Part shown: one piece after another, positions 7,987-19,905 of the stretch | How positions within the stretch are numbered: the first letter of the stretch is position 1 | Layout of the letters: each line of letters starts with the position of its first letter | Made by a program: the position numbers and the translations under genes | Notes under the pieces: generated by a model | What the model saw: the letters and a program-made list of their open reading frames with translations, nothing else | Told to the model about the DNA's origin: nothing | The model's database searches: none | From: Nocardia terpenica | Lineage (GTDB): Bacteria; Actinomycetota; Actinomycetes; Mycobacteriales; Mycobacteriaceae | DNA: 64,000 nucleotides | Assembly: GCF_013186535.1 (NCBI RefSeq) | Contig: NZ_JABMCZ010000001.1 | Location: 372,001-436,000, forward strand | Reading direction: 5' to 3'

Positions 7987-9114
7987 CTAGCGCGCCACCA
8001 GTTCTCGGGTGAGCGCGCGGCGCTCGGCCGTGCGGCGCAGCGCGCGGGCCAGCAGGGGTAGCGCGAGCATCATCAGCAGCAGGCGCAGGCTCTGCACGCT
8101 GGTGATCAGGGGCAGGTTGGCGTTCATCGATTCCGCGGTCGCGAGCACCGCGTTGATGCCGCCCGGCGTGGTGGCCAGGTAGATATCGGACAGTTCCAGG
8201 TCGATCAGCAGCGCGAGGGCGCAGGCCAGCGCCGCCACCGCCGCCGAGAGCGCGACGATGGCGAGCGTCATGCCCGGGATCATGCGGGCCATCTCCACCA
8301 CGACCGCCCGGGTGAAGCGGGTGCCGACCTCGAAACCGATGACGACGAACAGGAATTCCTTCAGCAGGTTGGTCGGCGCGTATCCGTGCGTGAGGCCGAG
8401 CGCGGTCACCGCGGCGGTGATCAGCAGCGGGCCGATCAGCGCCGGGCTCGGCAGCTTCAGCCTGCGGCCCACCGCGATTCCGGCGACGCAGAGCACGATC
8501 GCGATGGACAGCCCGGCGATCTGATCGCCGCGCCCGACGATCATCCAGTGCGGCAGAACGGGATTCGCCGCCACGGGGGTCGAGGACGAGTGCCCGCCGC
8601 CGAGCAGTGCGGCAATGGCGGGGGCGCTCAGCGCCACCAGGGCGACCCGCAGGTACTGCATGAACGCGACCCGGCGCGGGTCGGCGTCCATATCGTCCGC
8701 GCAGGCCACCACCGCCGCGGAACCCCCGGCCAGCATGCCCAGCGTCGCGGTCGGCAGGTCGACCCGGGTGAACCGGGCGAACACCCACGCCACGCCGATG
8801 CTGACCCCCAGCGTGGCGACGGTCACCGCGAGCAGCGGCAGGACCGCCAGGCCGATCGAGGACAGCAGCGAGATCTCCAGGTAACTGCCCATCAGCACGC
8901 CGAGCATCGCCTGCACGCCGATGGTCAGCCGCCGCGGCATCGGCGCGGGCAACCGTCCCGTCAGCGCGAGCACCGCACCGACCACCATTGCCAGGATCAT
9001 CTGGGGGGCCGGAAAGTGGAGTCGGCCAAGCCATTCCGCGGCCACGAGCACGACGACGATCAGCGCTGTCCAGCCGACTATCTGCCACCGGTTCATGTTC
9101 ATCCAGCATGCCAT
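7987..9114 (-). CDS. AbrB-family (COG3180) integral membrane protein
   Basis: A 375-residue protein with about ten hydrophobic helices, made of two similar halves, each with a Pro/Gly-rich re-entrant motif (PAPQMILAMVVGAVLALTGR and PSPALIGPLLITAAVTALGL). This matches the AbrB/ammonia-monooxygenase-like membrane family, whose role is unproven and thought to be transport. The name does not imply DNA binding. Starts at 9114 or at Met-5 (9102) are possible; neither has a strong ribosome site. Confidence 0.82.
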   Translation of the reverse strand: MACWMNMNRWQIVGWTALIVVVLVAAEWLGRLHFPAPQMILAMVVGAVLALTGRLPAPMPRRLTIGVQAMLGVLMGSYLEISLLSSIGLAVLPLLAVTVATLGVSIGVAWVFARFTRVDLPTATLGMLAGGSAAVVACADDMDADPRRVAFMQYLRVALVALSAPAIAALLGGGHSSSTPVAANPVLPHWMIVGRGDQIAGLSIAIVLCVAGIAVGRRLKLPSPALIGPLLITAAVTALGLTHGYAPTNLLKEFLFVVIGFEVGTRFTRAVVVEMARMIPGMTLAIVALSAAVAALACALALLIDLELSDIYLATTPGGINAVLATAESMNANLPLITSVQSLRLLLMMLALPLLARALRRTAERRALTRELVAR

Positions 9115-9171
9115 GGTTCAGTGAACATCTAGTTACTCAACCTGAGAACTCTCTCAGACTTCGCGGACCGT

Positions 9172-9186
9172 GGTCACTCGGTGACC
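9172..9186. promoter_or_regulatory. Perfect inverted repeat GGTCAC-TCG-GTGACC
   Basis: Lies in the divergent region between the AbrB-family gene and the small helical protein at 9297. No terminator features; a candidate repressor site. A second, imperfect pair (CTGAG/CTCAG) lies about 25 nt to its left. Confidence 0.45.
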
Positions 9187-9209
9187 AAAGACCCTATCTG
9201 GACGAGACA

Positions 9210-9236
9210 CGCGCGACTCTATACTCGGGTCGCGCG
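9210..9236 (+). promoter_or_regulatory. Promoter -10 box inside an 8-bp inverted repeat
   Basis: TATACT at 9220-9225 is a good -10 box for the gene at 9297. It is framed by arms CGCGCGAC (9210-9217) and GTCGCGCG (9229-9236), so a protein bound here would occlude the promoter. Confidence 0.5.
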
Positions 9237-9296
9237 TCATCGCACTGTGTGAGCCCGGCGTGGTGGCTCCGTGCCGATGCCGGACCAGGAGTCGAC

Positions 9297-9590
9297 ATGA
9301 CAGCAGCGGTGCAGCCGTCGGGCGATTCGTTCGGACCCGCCTTCGCCGAGGCCAACGATCAGCTCGTGCGCAGCATCTTCGACGCCGGGTTACGAATGCA
9401 CAAGCTGGGCAATGCCATCGAACGCGACCCCACCACCTCCCGGGAATTCCGCACCGCGGTCACCGACGTGCTCGACGAACTCGACTCGGTAATCCGCGCG
9501 GCCGGGCTGGCCATGCTCGCCCTGACCCGCGACCACGGCCCGGCCCCCGCGCCCGCCGCGCGGCACTCCAGGAAATTTCGGAAACGCTGA
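9297..9590 (+). CDS. Small helical protein resembling a histidine-kinase DHp domain without its histidine
   Basis: A 97-residue protein, ATG with AGGA upstream. Residues 18-37 (EANDQLVRSIFDAGLRMHKL) line up by eye with the dimerisation/phosphoacceptor helix of DevS-like kinases (LHDxVIQRLFAxGLxLQ), and residues 55-75 (VTDVLDELDSVIRAAGLAML) with the second helix (AVDELDxTIRxIRxxIFxL). The phosphoacceptor His position is Asn-20, and there is no ATPase domain. This suggests a dominant-negative or scaffold partner for such kinases; that is inference. It ends 8 nt from the convergent rpoB. Confidence 0.6.
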   Translation: MTAAVQPSGDSFGPAFAEANDQLVRSIFDAGLRMHKLGNAIERDPTTSREFRTAVTDVLDELDSVIRAAGLAMLALTRDHGPAPAPAARHSRKFRKR

Positions 9591-9598
9591 GGGCGGGA

Positions 9599-13048
<3,450 letters not shown>

Positions 13049-13220
13049 TATGCGTCCTTCCAGCACCTCGCGATGCCCGCGCGTGCGCGGTCGCAACGGT
13101 ATCTGCTCGTCCTGTGGCCGTATTTCACATTGCGCACCTGGGACGCTGTCCGGACGCGGCACCGCCACGGTCATTTCGCATTTCGAGAGTCGGACAGCAC
13201 GCGCCCCGGCGCGAAGTCCT

Positions 13221-13249
13221 AAATTACACCCGAACTCGATCGGTGTCGA
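13221..13249 (-). promoter_or_regulatory. Candidate proximal promoter of rpoB2
   Basis: Minus strand TCGACA (13244-13249), 17-nt spacer, TAATTT (13221-13226). It would give a leader of about 165 nt before the GTG at 13048. Confidence 0.5.
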
Positions 13250-13258
13250 GGATTCCCC

Positions 13259-13284
13259 AAAAATAGGCACCGATTCTCGGCGCC
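13259..13284 (-). terminator. Intrinsic terminator between two rpoB2 promoters
   Basis: Minus strand stem GGCGCCGA / TCGGTGCC (one G-U pair) with a GAA loop, followed directly by TATTTTT. It lies a few bases after the presumed start of the distal promoter, so it could act as an early attenuator or insulate the proximal promoter. Confidence 0.6.
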
Positions 13285-13296
13285 TTTCCCATTTCA

Positions 13297-13326
13297 ATAA
13301 TGGCATCCGGATATACGGCTCGTCAA
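13297..13326 (-). promoter_or_regulatory. Candidate distal promoter of rpoB2
   Basis: Minus strand TTGACG (13321-13326), 18-nt spacer, CATTAT (13297-13302). No minus-strand gene lies upstream, so it points at rpoB2. Confidence 0.5.
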
Positions 13327-13844
13327 GTATGTTGTCGTGTCCGGCTCGGCGCCGGTCCGGGCGGTCTCGGGGCGCTGCCGGGTGGTGGTCGGCGGGGGCG
13401 TGGGCGCGGGCGCCCGGGGCGCGGGCGGGGGCCGCGGTGCTCGGTGCGGGCGCCGGTTCCCGGCCGTGGGTCCGGTGCGTGCCGAGTGCGGGAGCGTAAA
13501 CCCCTACGGATACCCCCTAAATCGGATGAGCTGTTCCGAGGGCACCCGTAAGGGGAGATCTCGAGACCGTGATCGGGGCGGATCTGTACGGTCCGCGGCC
13601 GTCCCACCCGAAAATTTTGGATGTTACAAAGCGGCTTTTCGGAATAACCCGGGTCACAGCGGGGTCGCCGTAGTCGATTGGGCCACAATGTGTGCCATTG
13701 GATCAACTCGTGCTATAGCGGCTGGTGACGTGTGATCCGTTGTCTCGCATTGCGAGTCGGTGGACCGTTCGTTACGGTGCTTATAGCCGTCCTGTACCGG
13801 ATCCAGCCGCAGGACAAGTCGTTCGGACCCGGAAGGGGGGCATC

Positions 13845-14021
13845 ATGTCGGGGTTGATCTCCCTCCGTGCGCGACATTCGATTCCGCGGACCCCGGTCGA
13901 CCGGTCCTTCCGCCCGCCGGTTCGACACCGTTGCGGCCGAACCGGCGGGGTCGTGGCCATCGGTGGGTTGTTACTGAATATTCACGCCGTCGATGCGACG
14001 CTCCGGCGTAACCGCAGGTAG
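13845..14021 (+). CDS. Possible 58-residue basic peptide
   Basis: ATG with a strong GGAAGGGGGG ribosome site four bases upstream. The product is rich in Arg and His (begins MSGLISLRARHSIPRT) with a short hydrophobic stretch (GGVVAIGGLLLNI) near the end. No family is recognised. The ribosome site is the main support; codon use is not strongly coding-like. Confidence 0.25.
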   Translation: MSGLISLRARHSIPRTPVDRSFRPPVRHRCGRTGGVVAIGGLLLNIHAVDATLRRNRR

Positions 14022-14247
14022 GAAGCATTTTCCATACCCCGAATTCGGACGGTTCGGTCCTCGTGTGCGGCCGTCGAGTGCGCTGGCGTGGGGTTTTCCG
14101 GCAGGTGAGAAATTGATCCGCATTCCCCCTGGTCCGTTTCTTTGAATTAGCTGTGTATAGCCTGTCCGATTTGTGGGGAATGTTACCGAACATTTGACTT
14201 TACGGTAACTCCGGTTAACAGGTTGGCGTGCGGTTGATCAAAGGCCC

Positions 14248-14270
14248 GAGGGACCCCTTAAGGGTCCCTC
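14248..14270. repeat. Perfect 9-bp inverted repeat GAGGGACCC-(5)-GGGTCCCTC
   Basis: Spacer CTTAA, with no following T-tract. Further AGGGG/GAGGGG runs follow within 25 nt. It could be a structured leader or a protein site upstream of the cluster regulator. Confidence 0.5.
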
Positions 14271-14438
14271 AAGGGGTGCTCGAGGGGCTGGCCGTGAATA
14301 GAACTGGCATATAGTGGGTGACGGCCGACGCCCGGTAGAGGAAGGGACAAGGGTATCTGCGAGCGTCGGTATTTGCGTCGGTTACCACCGCCGAAATTGG
14401 CTCGAGGGCGATGGTGTTCCGAGAACAAGCGTGGCATT

Positions 14439-14458
14439 ACCTACGCTCCGGCGTAGGT
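14439..14458. promoter_or_regulatory. Inverted repeat ACCTACGC-TCCG-GCGTAGGT upstream of the LuxR gene
   Basis: Exact 8-bp arms about 80 nt before the regulator's start. A second imperfect palindrome (CTGGGAAT...ATTCCGGAG, 14470-14490) follows, with GGGAAT/ATTCC symmetry similar to the sites bound by PAS-LuxR regulators. Together they suggest regulated expression of the regulator itself. Confidence 0.45.
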
Positions 14459-14534
14459 ACGGTTACCGGCTGGGAATCGAAATTCCGGAGGGTCGATGAG
14501 CGCCCCCAGTCGGTAGATTTTCGGAGGGAATCTC

Positions 14535-15287
14535 GTGAAAAGTTCCACAATCTCCACCGCGAGCGAAACGATCAGGACTGCCGGGCTCACCTCGCGCAAG
14601 ACGGTCGGGAACCTCTCGTGGCTGATCGATGGCGATGTGCTCTACCGCTCACTGTTCGAGAATTCGGGCCTCGGGGTGGCCGGTCTGGGCCGCGACCTCG
14701 TCGTGCACGATGCCAACCTCGAGTTCACCCAGGCCCTGGATCGACGCCAGGAGCATGTCATCGGGCGCAACTTCTTCGAGTTCCTCCACCCGGGCAGCCA
14801 CCCGCCCGTGCGCAGGCACTTCGAACGGCTGACCGACGGGCGGCGGACCAGCTTCACCGACCGCATCACGGCCCTGCGGCCCTCGTCGATGGTCTTCACC
14901 GGGGAGATGACGGGTATCGCGGTCAACCGCGGCGCCCATCGGGCGGCGGCGGTCATCGTGCTGGTGCGGCCGGAGCGCGGCGGCGAGTCGCAGCACACGC
15001 CGACCGTGTCGAGCGCCGTCTCGCAGCACGGCCAGGGGCTGTCGGAGATCGACGCGAAGATCCTCGAGGGAATCGCCAAGGGAATGTCGACGATTCAGCT
15101 CTCCTCGCAGCTGTTCCTGAGCCGCCAGGGCGTGGAGTACCACGTGAGCACGATGCTGCGCCGCCTCAAGGCGCGCAACCGCGCGGCCCTGGTCTCGCGG
15201 GCCTACGCCGCCGGGATCCTCGGCCTTGGGTCGTGGCCTCCCCGGGTGCTGCCCGAGGCGATCCACAGCCCCAGGCGCGCGGACTGA
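14535..15287 (+). CDS. PAS-LuxR transcriptional regulator, probable cluster activator
   Basis: A 250-residue protein with a PAS domain (residues about 35-135, VLYRSLFENSGLGVAGLGRD, RNFFEFLHPGS) and a C-terminal LuxR-type helix-turn-helix (about 175-240, LSEIDAKILEGIAKGMSTIQ, then SRQGVEYHVSTMLRRLKA). This is the architecture of PimM-type activators of macrolide and polyene clusters. GTG start with CGGAGGG upstream. The published PimM operator consensus CTVGGGAWWTCCCBAG has recognisable relatives ahead of the cluster transcripts (16722, 23317, 35779, 35816, 37407), making this the likely pathway-specific regulator. What the PAS domain senses is unknown. Confidence 0.88.
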   Translation: MKSSTISTASETIRTAGLTSRKTVGNLSWLIDGDVLYRSLFENSGLGVAGLGRDLVVHDANLEFTQALDRRQEHVIGRNFFEFLHPGSHPPVRRHFERLTDGRRTSFTDRITALRPSSMVFTGEMTGIAVNRGAHRAAAVIVLVRPERGGESQHTPTVSSAVSQHGQGLSEIDAKILEGIAKGMSTIQLSSQLFLSRQGVEYHVSTMLRRLKARNRAALVSRAYAAGILGLGSWPPRVLPEAIHSPRRAD

Positions 15288-15315
15288 GAGTCCCCGGATA
15301 AGAAGACGAGACGTG

Positions 15316-15341
15316 CGGGGTCGGGAGCGACCGGCCCCGCT
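15316..15341 (+). terminator. Intrinsic terminator after the LuxR gene
   Basis: GC-rich hairpin with arms GCGGGG...CCCCGC and inner pairing TCG/CGA, followed by TTTGTCT. It ends just before the convergent P450 stop. Confidence 0.7.
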
Positions 15342-15345
15342 TTGT

Positions 15346-16578
15346 CTATCCGAAGGCGACCGGCAGTTCGTGGACGCCGTAGTGGGTCATCTCGTCCCGC
15401 ATCCGCAGGTCCGAATCGGGCACTGTCACCCGCAGTTTCGGCAGCCGGGAGAACAGGACCGTCCACCCGACCCGCAGCGTCACCCGGGCGAGGTGGTGGC
15501 CGATGCACAGGTGCGCCCCGTGGCCGAAGGCGACGTGACCGCCGGGCGCGCGCGTGAGGTCCAGCCGGTCGGGGTCGTCGAAGGCGGCCGCGTCGCGGTT
15601 CGCCGCGTTGAGCGCCAGCACCACCAGCTCACCGGCGCGGACCGGTTGCCCGCCGGTGCCGTCCGCCGCCGCGCCCACCACCACGTCCTCGAGCGCGCGG
15701 CGCGAGGCGCCCCACTGGGAGATGGTCAGCCACCGCAGCAGCTCGTCGACCTGACCGTTGTCCGACCCGGACCGGAACAGCCGCAGCTGCTCGGGATTTC
15801 GCAGCAGCGCGAGCGCGCCCAGGCCCAGCATGTTCGCCGTGGTGTCCATGCCGCCGATGACCAGCACGCCGGTGATCGACCGCAGTTCCTCGGCATCGAG
15901 GTCGCCCCGCACGGCGAGATCGGTCAGCACGTCGGGGGCCTCGCCGGACCCCAGCCGGGCGGCCGCGGCGAGCCGGTCGTCCACGATCCGCTCCACCGCC
16001 TCGCCGATGCGCAGGATCGCCTTGTAGGCGACGTGCACGTCCACGGTCAGGCAGAAGGTGGTGTCGACGTCGCGCTGCAACTGCTCGCGCTCCGACTCCG
16101 GCACCCCGAGCATTTCGCAGATCACCCGCCCGGCCAGCGGCACCGCGTACTCGGCGACGAGATCGGCCTCCGTGCCCGCCGCCTCGAGCCGGTCGACCTG
16201 CTCGTTGGCGATCTCGGCGATCCGGTCGGCCATCCGCTCGGTGCGCCCCGAGCTGAAATAGCGGGTGAGCATCCGGCGGTAGCGGGTGTGGTCGGGCGCG
16301 TCCATCATGTTGAACGTCCCGCGGTCGGGCGGCGTCGGCACCCACTCGGTGATCGGGTCCGGCGGCACCGGCGGCTCGATGAGGTCGTTGCGGTGACTGA
16401 ACCGGGCGTCGCTGAGCACCTGGCGCACATCGGCGAACCGGGTCACCAGCCAGCCGTAATCCCCACTGGGAAGCCGGATCCGGTGGATCGGGTCCGCGCC
16501 GCGCAGGCCGCGGTACTCCTCCGGCGGGTCGAAGGGGCAGCGGCGTGCCATCGGCATGGGTGCGGGATCGGGCGACAT
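15346..16578 (-). CDS. Cytochrome P450 (actinobacterial soluble type)
   Basis: A 410-residue heme monooxygenase without a membrane anchor. Visible are the I-helix oxygen-activation motif GGMDTT near residue 242, the K-helix ExxR as ELLR near 279, and the heme-binding loop FGHGAHLCIGHHLAR near 350 with the Cys ligand. Such enzymes hydroxylate or epoxidise macrolactones after assembly and need ferredoxin partners; none is adjacent. ATG with AGGAG upstream. Convergent with the LuxR regulator and divergent from the C-A-PCP gene, with which it may share the operator at 16722. Confidence 0.93.
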   Translation of the reverse strand: MSPDPAPMPMARRCPFDPPEEYRGLRGADPIHRIRLPSGDYGWLVTRFADVRQVLSDARFSHRNDLIEPPVPPDPITEWVPTPPDRGTFNMMDAPDHTRYRRMLTRYFSSGRTERMADRIAEIANEQVDRLEAAGTEADLVAEYAVPLAGRVICEMLGVPESEREQLQRDVDTTFCLTVDVHVAYKAILRIGEAVERIVDDRLAAAARLGSGEAPDVLTDLAVRGDLDAEELRSITGVLVIGGMDTTANMLGLGALALLRNPEQLRLFRSGSDNGQVDELLRWLTISQWGASRRALEDVVVGAAADGTGGQPVRAGELVVLALNAANRDAAAFDDPDRLDLTRAPGGHVAFGHGAHLCIGHHLARVTLRVGWTVLFSRLPKLRVTVPDSDLRMRDEMTHYGVHELPVAFG

Positions 16579-16721
16579 CGCTACTCCTGACGGTCGGGTG
16601 ACTTGCCCACCCCAGCCCTATCCGGTCGCCGCGCGGAAGGGCAACGGCCGCTGTTCTTTTCTGGGGAGGCTCGCAGTTTTTGCCGCGGCGGCGCTCGCGC
16701 GGAGCCGGGTACCCGCGAAGT

Positions 16722-16737
16722 CTGGGTAATTTTCGGT
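16722..16737. promoter_or_regulatory. PimM-like operator candidate, site 1
   Basis: CTGGGTAATTTTCGGT agrees with the PimM consensus at 11 of 16 positions. Fourteen bases downstream is a -10-like TAGGTT, then the GTG at 16795. The same block recurs at 23317. Confidence 0.55.
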
Positions 16738-16794
16738 CCCCGCGTTCATAGGTTCGTAGCGACACCTTCTCGCTACTGGAGCCGGAGACACTTC

Positions 16795-19700
16795 GTGACC
16801 AGCAACCTCGGCGGCCGGGCAGACCACGACCGTGCCTACAGACGTCCGATCTCTCCTGTCGAGCAGCAATTCATCGCGGCCGGGCCGGACGCCGCGGTCA
16901 CCCTGCAGTTGTGCGTGGTGGGTGACGGCAGCCTGACGGCCGCCGACCTGGAGCGGGCGGTCGCCGTCGCGGGCGACGCCTGCCCGGGCAGCCGATGTGC
17001 CGCCGTCGACGGATACATGGTCGACACCGGCGTTCCGCCGGTCGTGCGCGATGCCGGGGAGATCACCGGCGACATCGGTGACCTCGCGGACCTGCGCCGC
17101 CGCCCCGGCGGGGACGGGCGGCCGCTGTGCGAGGTGATCCTGGCGCGAAGGCCCGCCGGTGCGCTATCGGACGAAACCGGCTCCGCCACCGTCGTTTTCC
17201 GGGCGGACCACGCGCTGATGGACGCGCGTGGTCTCGTGCTGTGGGCCGCGGCCGTTTTCGCGGCGCTGCGCGAGCAGACCCCGACGCCCGCCACCGACAC
17301 GATCACCGATGTCGAACTGGCGACCCGGCTGCTGGCCGAGCTGCCCGACGCCGGGGACCGCAAGCCGCCCATGCTGCCCCCCGAGTGGGCGCTGGTGCTG
17401 CCGCGGACGTCCAAGGACGCGAACGGTCCGCTGTGGCGGCGGCGCAGCATCGAGGGCGTGCACCACGGGCTGGTCGCGCGCCTGGTCGCGCAACTGGCGG
17501 CCCGGCAGGGCCGGGTCCGGTGCCTGATCCCGGTCGACCTGCGCCGCCACGACCCCTCGGTGTCCAGCACCGCGAACCTGGTGCTACAGGTCGTCATCGA
17601 CGCGTCGGCCGACGACGACTGGACCGACCTGCACGCCCGGCTGCTGTCGGCGCTGGCCGACCGGCGCGAGCTGGACATGTGCCCGCCGCCCGATTCCGAC
17701 GGCGGCGATCCCGACACCATCCGGCTGATTCAGCGGGGCTTGAACCGGATCGCCCTCGACCAGGGCGTGGCCACCGCCACCGCGATCGTCTCGCACTGGG
17801 GACGGCTGCGGCGCGCGGATTACAGCACCGCCGCGTTCACCGCGCGCGGGCTGTACACGCTGCCGGTGATTCCGCCGGGCGCGCCGGTGGTGATCGATGC
17901 CATCGAGGTGGAGGGCCGCACCGACGTCTCCGTCGGCTGGTACGACGACCTCGGCGTGGGTCCCGCGGCCGAGCAGCTGCTCGCCGAGCTGAGCGAGGCG
18001 GTCTGGCCCGCCGAGCGCAGCCGCTGGGAGGGCAACGACACCGCCCGGCCGCTGCCGGAGACCACCGTGGTCGAGGACCTGGCCGCGACGGTCGCCGCGA
18101 CCCCGGACGCCGTGGCGATCGCCGAGCTCGACGGCACCGAGATCGCCTACCGCGAGCTGGACGCGCACGCCGACCGGATCGTGGGCGCGCTTGCGCGGCA
18201 CGGGGTTCGGCGCGGGGACGTGGTCGGCATCGTCGCCGGGCGCAGCGCCGCCACCATCGCCGCGATCTGGGGTGTGCTGCGCGCGGGCGCGGCCTACCTG
18301 CCGTTGGACACCGCCCACCCGGACGCGCGGATCAGCGATCTGCTGGCCGACGCCGGTGCGCCGCTGTGCCTGATCGAGCGGGAGCAGACGGGACGCGCGC
18401 TGGTGCCCGCCGGGGTGGCGGCGATCGTGCTCGAGGACGCCCTCGCCGACGACGCGAATAGTGAACGGCCCGAGCCGATTCGGCTCGGCCCGGACGATCT
18501 CGCCTACGTCATCTACACCTCCGGGTCCACCGGCAAGCCCAAGGGCGTGCAGATCGAGCACGGCGCGCTCGCGAACTATGTCCGGTGGGCCACCAGGGAA
18601 TTCGGGGTGCGCGCCGATTCGCGCATGCCGTGGCTGACCTCCCCGTCGTTCGACGTGTCGGCGACCACGCTGTACGCGGCGATCGCGGCGGGCGGCGCCA
18701 TCGTCCCGGTCACCGCCGAACCGGCACCGGACGTGCTGCGTGAGGTGCTGCGCGAGTCGCGGGCCACCGAGATCACGCTCACCCCTTCGCATCTGGAGCT
18801 GATCGGCCGCCTGGGGATCACCGTGGCCGGGGTGCGCGCCCTGATCGTCATCGGCGAGCAGCTGCGCACCGCGGTCGCCCGGCGGGCGCGCGAGGTGTTC
18901 GGCCCGGACTGCCGCATCCTCAACGAGTACGGGCCCACCGAGGCCACCGTCGGGGTCTCGGTGCACGAGTACGACGACGCGATCGACGGCGGCCCGGACG
19001 CCGCCGCGGTGGTGCCCATCGGGCGGCCGCTGGACAACTGCACCATGCACGTCCTCGACGACGACGGTCGACACGCCGGGATCGGCGAGGTCGGGCGGCT
19101 GTTCCTCGGCGGCGTGCAGCTGGCGCGCGGGTACCGGGGGCGGCCGGACCTCGATCAGCAGCGGTTCGTGCGGCTCGCCGACGGCGAAAGGGTGTACGAC
19201 ACCGGCGATCTCGCCCAGGTGCGGCCGAGCGGGGCGATGGAGTTCCACGGGCGCACCGACGATCAGATCAAGATCCTCGGCCACCGCATCGAGCCCGCCG
19301 AGATCGTGCAGGAGGCCGAGGCGCACCCGGACGTTACCCAGGCCGTGGTGCGCGCCCGCGCGCCCCGGCCCGGCGCGGCGCAGGTGCTGTGCATGTGGGC
19401 GTGCCTGCGGCCGGGCGCGCCGCCCGGAGCCGCCGAGGATCTGGAGCGGCATCTGCGGAACCGGTTGCCGCACTACATGATCCCGGCGGCCACGGTGTAC
19501 ATGGAGGTGCTGCCGCAGACGGTCAACGGCAAGGTCGACGCGCTGTCGCTGCCGAATCCCTTCGAGCGGGACGCCGAGACGTGGGCGGACGCGCAGGACG
19601 CGCCCGGCGCGGCGGACGGCGACGAGGTGACCGCGGCCGTCGCGGCGATCTGGAGCGAGGTGCTGGACCTGCCGCAGGGCCAGGTTCCGGTGTCCACCAT

Positions 19701-19905
19701 GGACTTCCATCGCTTCGGCGGCGACTCGCTGTCGCTGCTGCTGATGATCGACCGGGTGGCGAACGAGGTGGTCGGGCCGCCCGGCAACGCACGGCTGTTC
19801 GGCAGGCTCGGCGACCTGATCCGCAAACCCACCATCGAGCACGTCGCCGAATTGGCGCGCGCGGCCCGGGGCCGCGCGCTCGACCGGACGGGATCGGGCG
19901 CATGA
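16795..19905 (+). CDS. Single-module NRPS-like protein: condensation-like domain, adenylation domain, carrier protein
   Basis: A 1036-residue protein. Residues about 18-405 are a condensation/PapA-like domain whose HHxxxDG motif reads DHALMDARG. Residues about 420-925 are a complete adenylation domain: YIYTSGSTGKPKG, FDVSATTLY, NEYGPTEATVGV, YDTGDLAQ, NGKVDAL. Residues about 945-1020 are a carrier with phosphopantetheine Ser-978 in FGGDSLS. No thioesterase or reductase follows. The replaced first His of the condensation motif may mean altered or absent acyl transfer. It probably activates an amino or aryl acid for attachment to the polyketide. Its last four bases (ATGA) overlap the next gene. 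GTG start after GGAGCCGGAGACAC. Confidence 0.88.
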   Translation: MTSNLGGRADHDRAYRRPISPVEQQFIAAGPDAAVTLQLCVVGDGSLTAADLERAVAVAGDACPGSRCAAVDGYMVDTGVPPVVRDAGEITGDIGDLADLRRRPGGDGRPLCEVILARRPAGALSDETGSATVVFRADHALMDARGLVLWAAAVFAALREQTPTPATDTITDVELATRLLAELPDAGDRKPPMLPPEWALVLPRTSKDANGPLWRRRSIEGVHHGLVARLVAQLAARQGRVRCLIPVDLRRHDPSVSSTANLVLQVVIDASADDDWTDLHARLLSALADRRELDMCPPPDSDGGDPDTIRLIQRGLNRIALDQGVATATAIVSHWGRLRRADYSTAAFTARGLYTLPVIPPGAPVVIDAIEVEGRTDVSVGWYDDLGVGPAAEQLLAELSEAVWPAERSRWEGNDTARPLPETTVVEDLAATVAATPDAVAIAELDGTEIAYRELDAHADRIVGALARHGVRRGDVVGIVAGRSAATIAAIWGVLRAGAAYLPLDTAHPDARISDLLADAGAPLCLIEREQTGRALVPAGVAAIVLEDALADDANSERPEPIRLGPDDLAYVIYTSGSTGKPKGVQIEHGALANYVRWATREFGVRADSRMPWLTSPSFDVSATTLYAAIAAGGAIVPVTAEPAPDVLREVLRESRATEITLTPSHLELIGRLGITVAGVRALIVIGEQLRTAVARRAREVFGPDCRILNEYGPTEATVGVSVHEYDDAIDGGPDAAAVVPIGRPLDNCTMHVLDDDGRHAGIGEVGRLFLGGVQLARGYRGRPDLDQQRFVRLADGERVYDTGDLAQVRPSGAMEFHGRTDDQIKILGHRIEPAEIVQEAEAHPDVTQAVVRARAPRPGAAQVLCMWACLRPGAPPGAAEDLERHLRNRLPHYMIPAATVYMEVLPQTVNGKVDALSLPNPFERDAETWADAQDAPGAADGDEVTAAVAAIWSEVLDLPQGQVPVSTMDFHRFGGDSLSLLLMIDRVANEVVGPPGNARLFGRLGDLIRKPTIEHVAELARAARGRALDRTGSGA

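Larger units (their letters stand above)
13327..14534. other. 1.2-kb region without a convincing gene, rich in palindromes
   Basis: Includes a G-run tract at about 13360-13470, the exact palindrome CTCGCA-T-TGCGAG at 13744-13756, a possible small frame at 13845-14021, the inverted repeat GTTACCG/CGGTAAC at 14182-14209, the hairpin at 14248-14270, a -10-like TATAGT at 14310-14315 and two further inverted repeats before the LuxR gene. It separates the rpoB2 block from the biosynthetic cluster and looks like the cluster boundary. Confidence 0.5.

Noticed and set aside
6470..9109. Single 879-residue minus-strand protein
   Set aside because: It joins the MerR gene to an out-of-frame reading of the AbrB-family gene; the GTG at 7408 starts the real MerR protein.
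13049..13326. Rifamycin-associated element upstream of rpoB2
   Set aside because: I looked for a conserved inverted repeat of the kind found before rifamycin-inactivating genes and saw none I could match with confidence.
13360..13470. G-run tract as a functional quadruplex
   Set aside because: G-runs are irregular and expected at this base composition; nothing ties it to a promoter.
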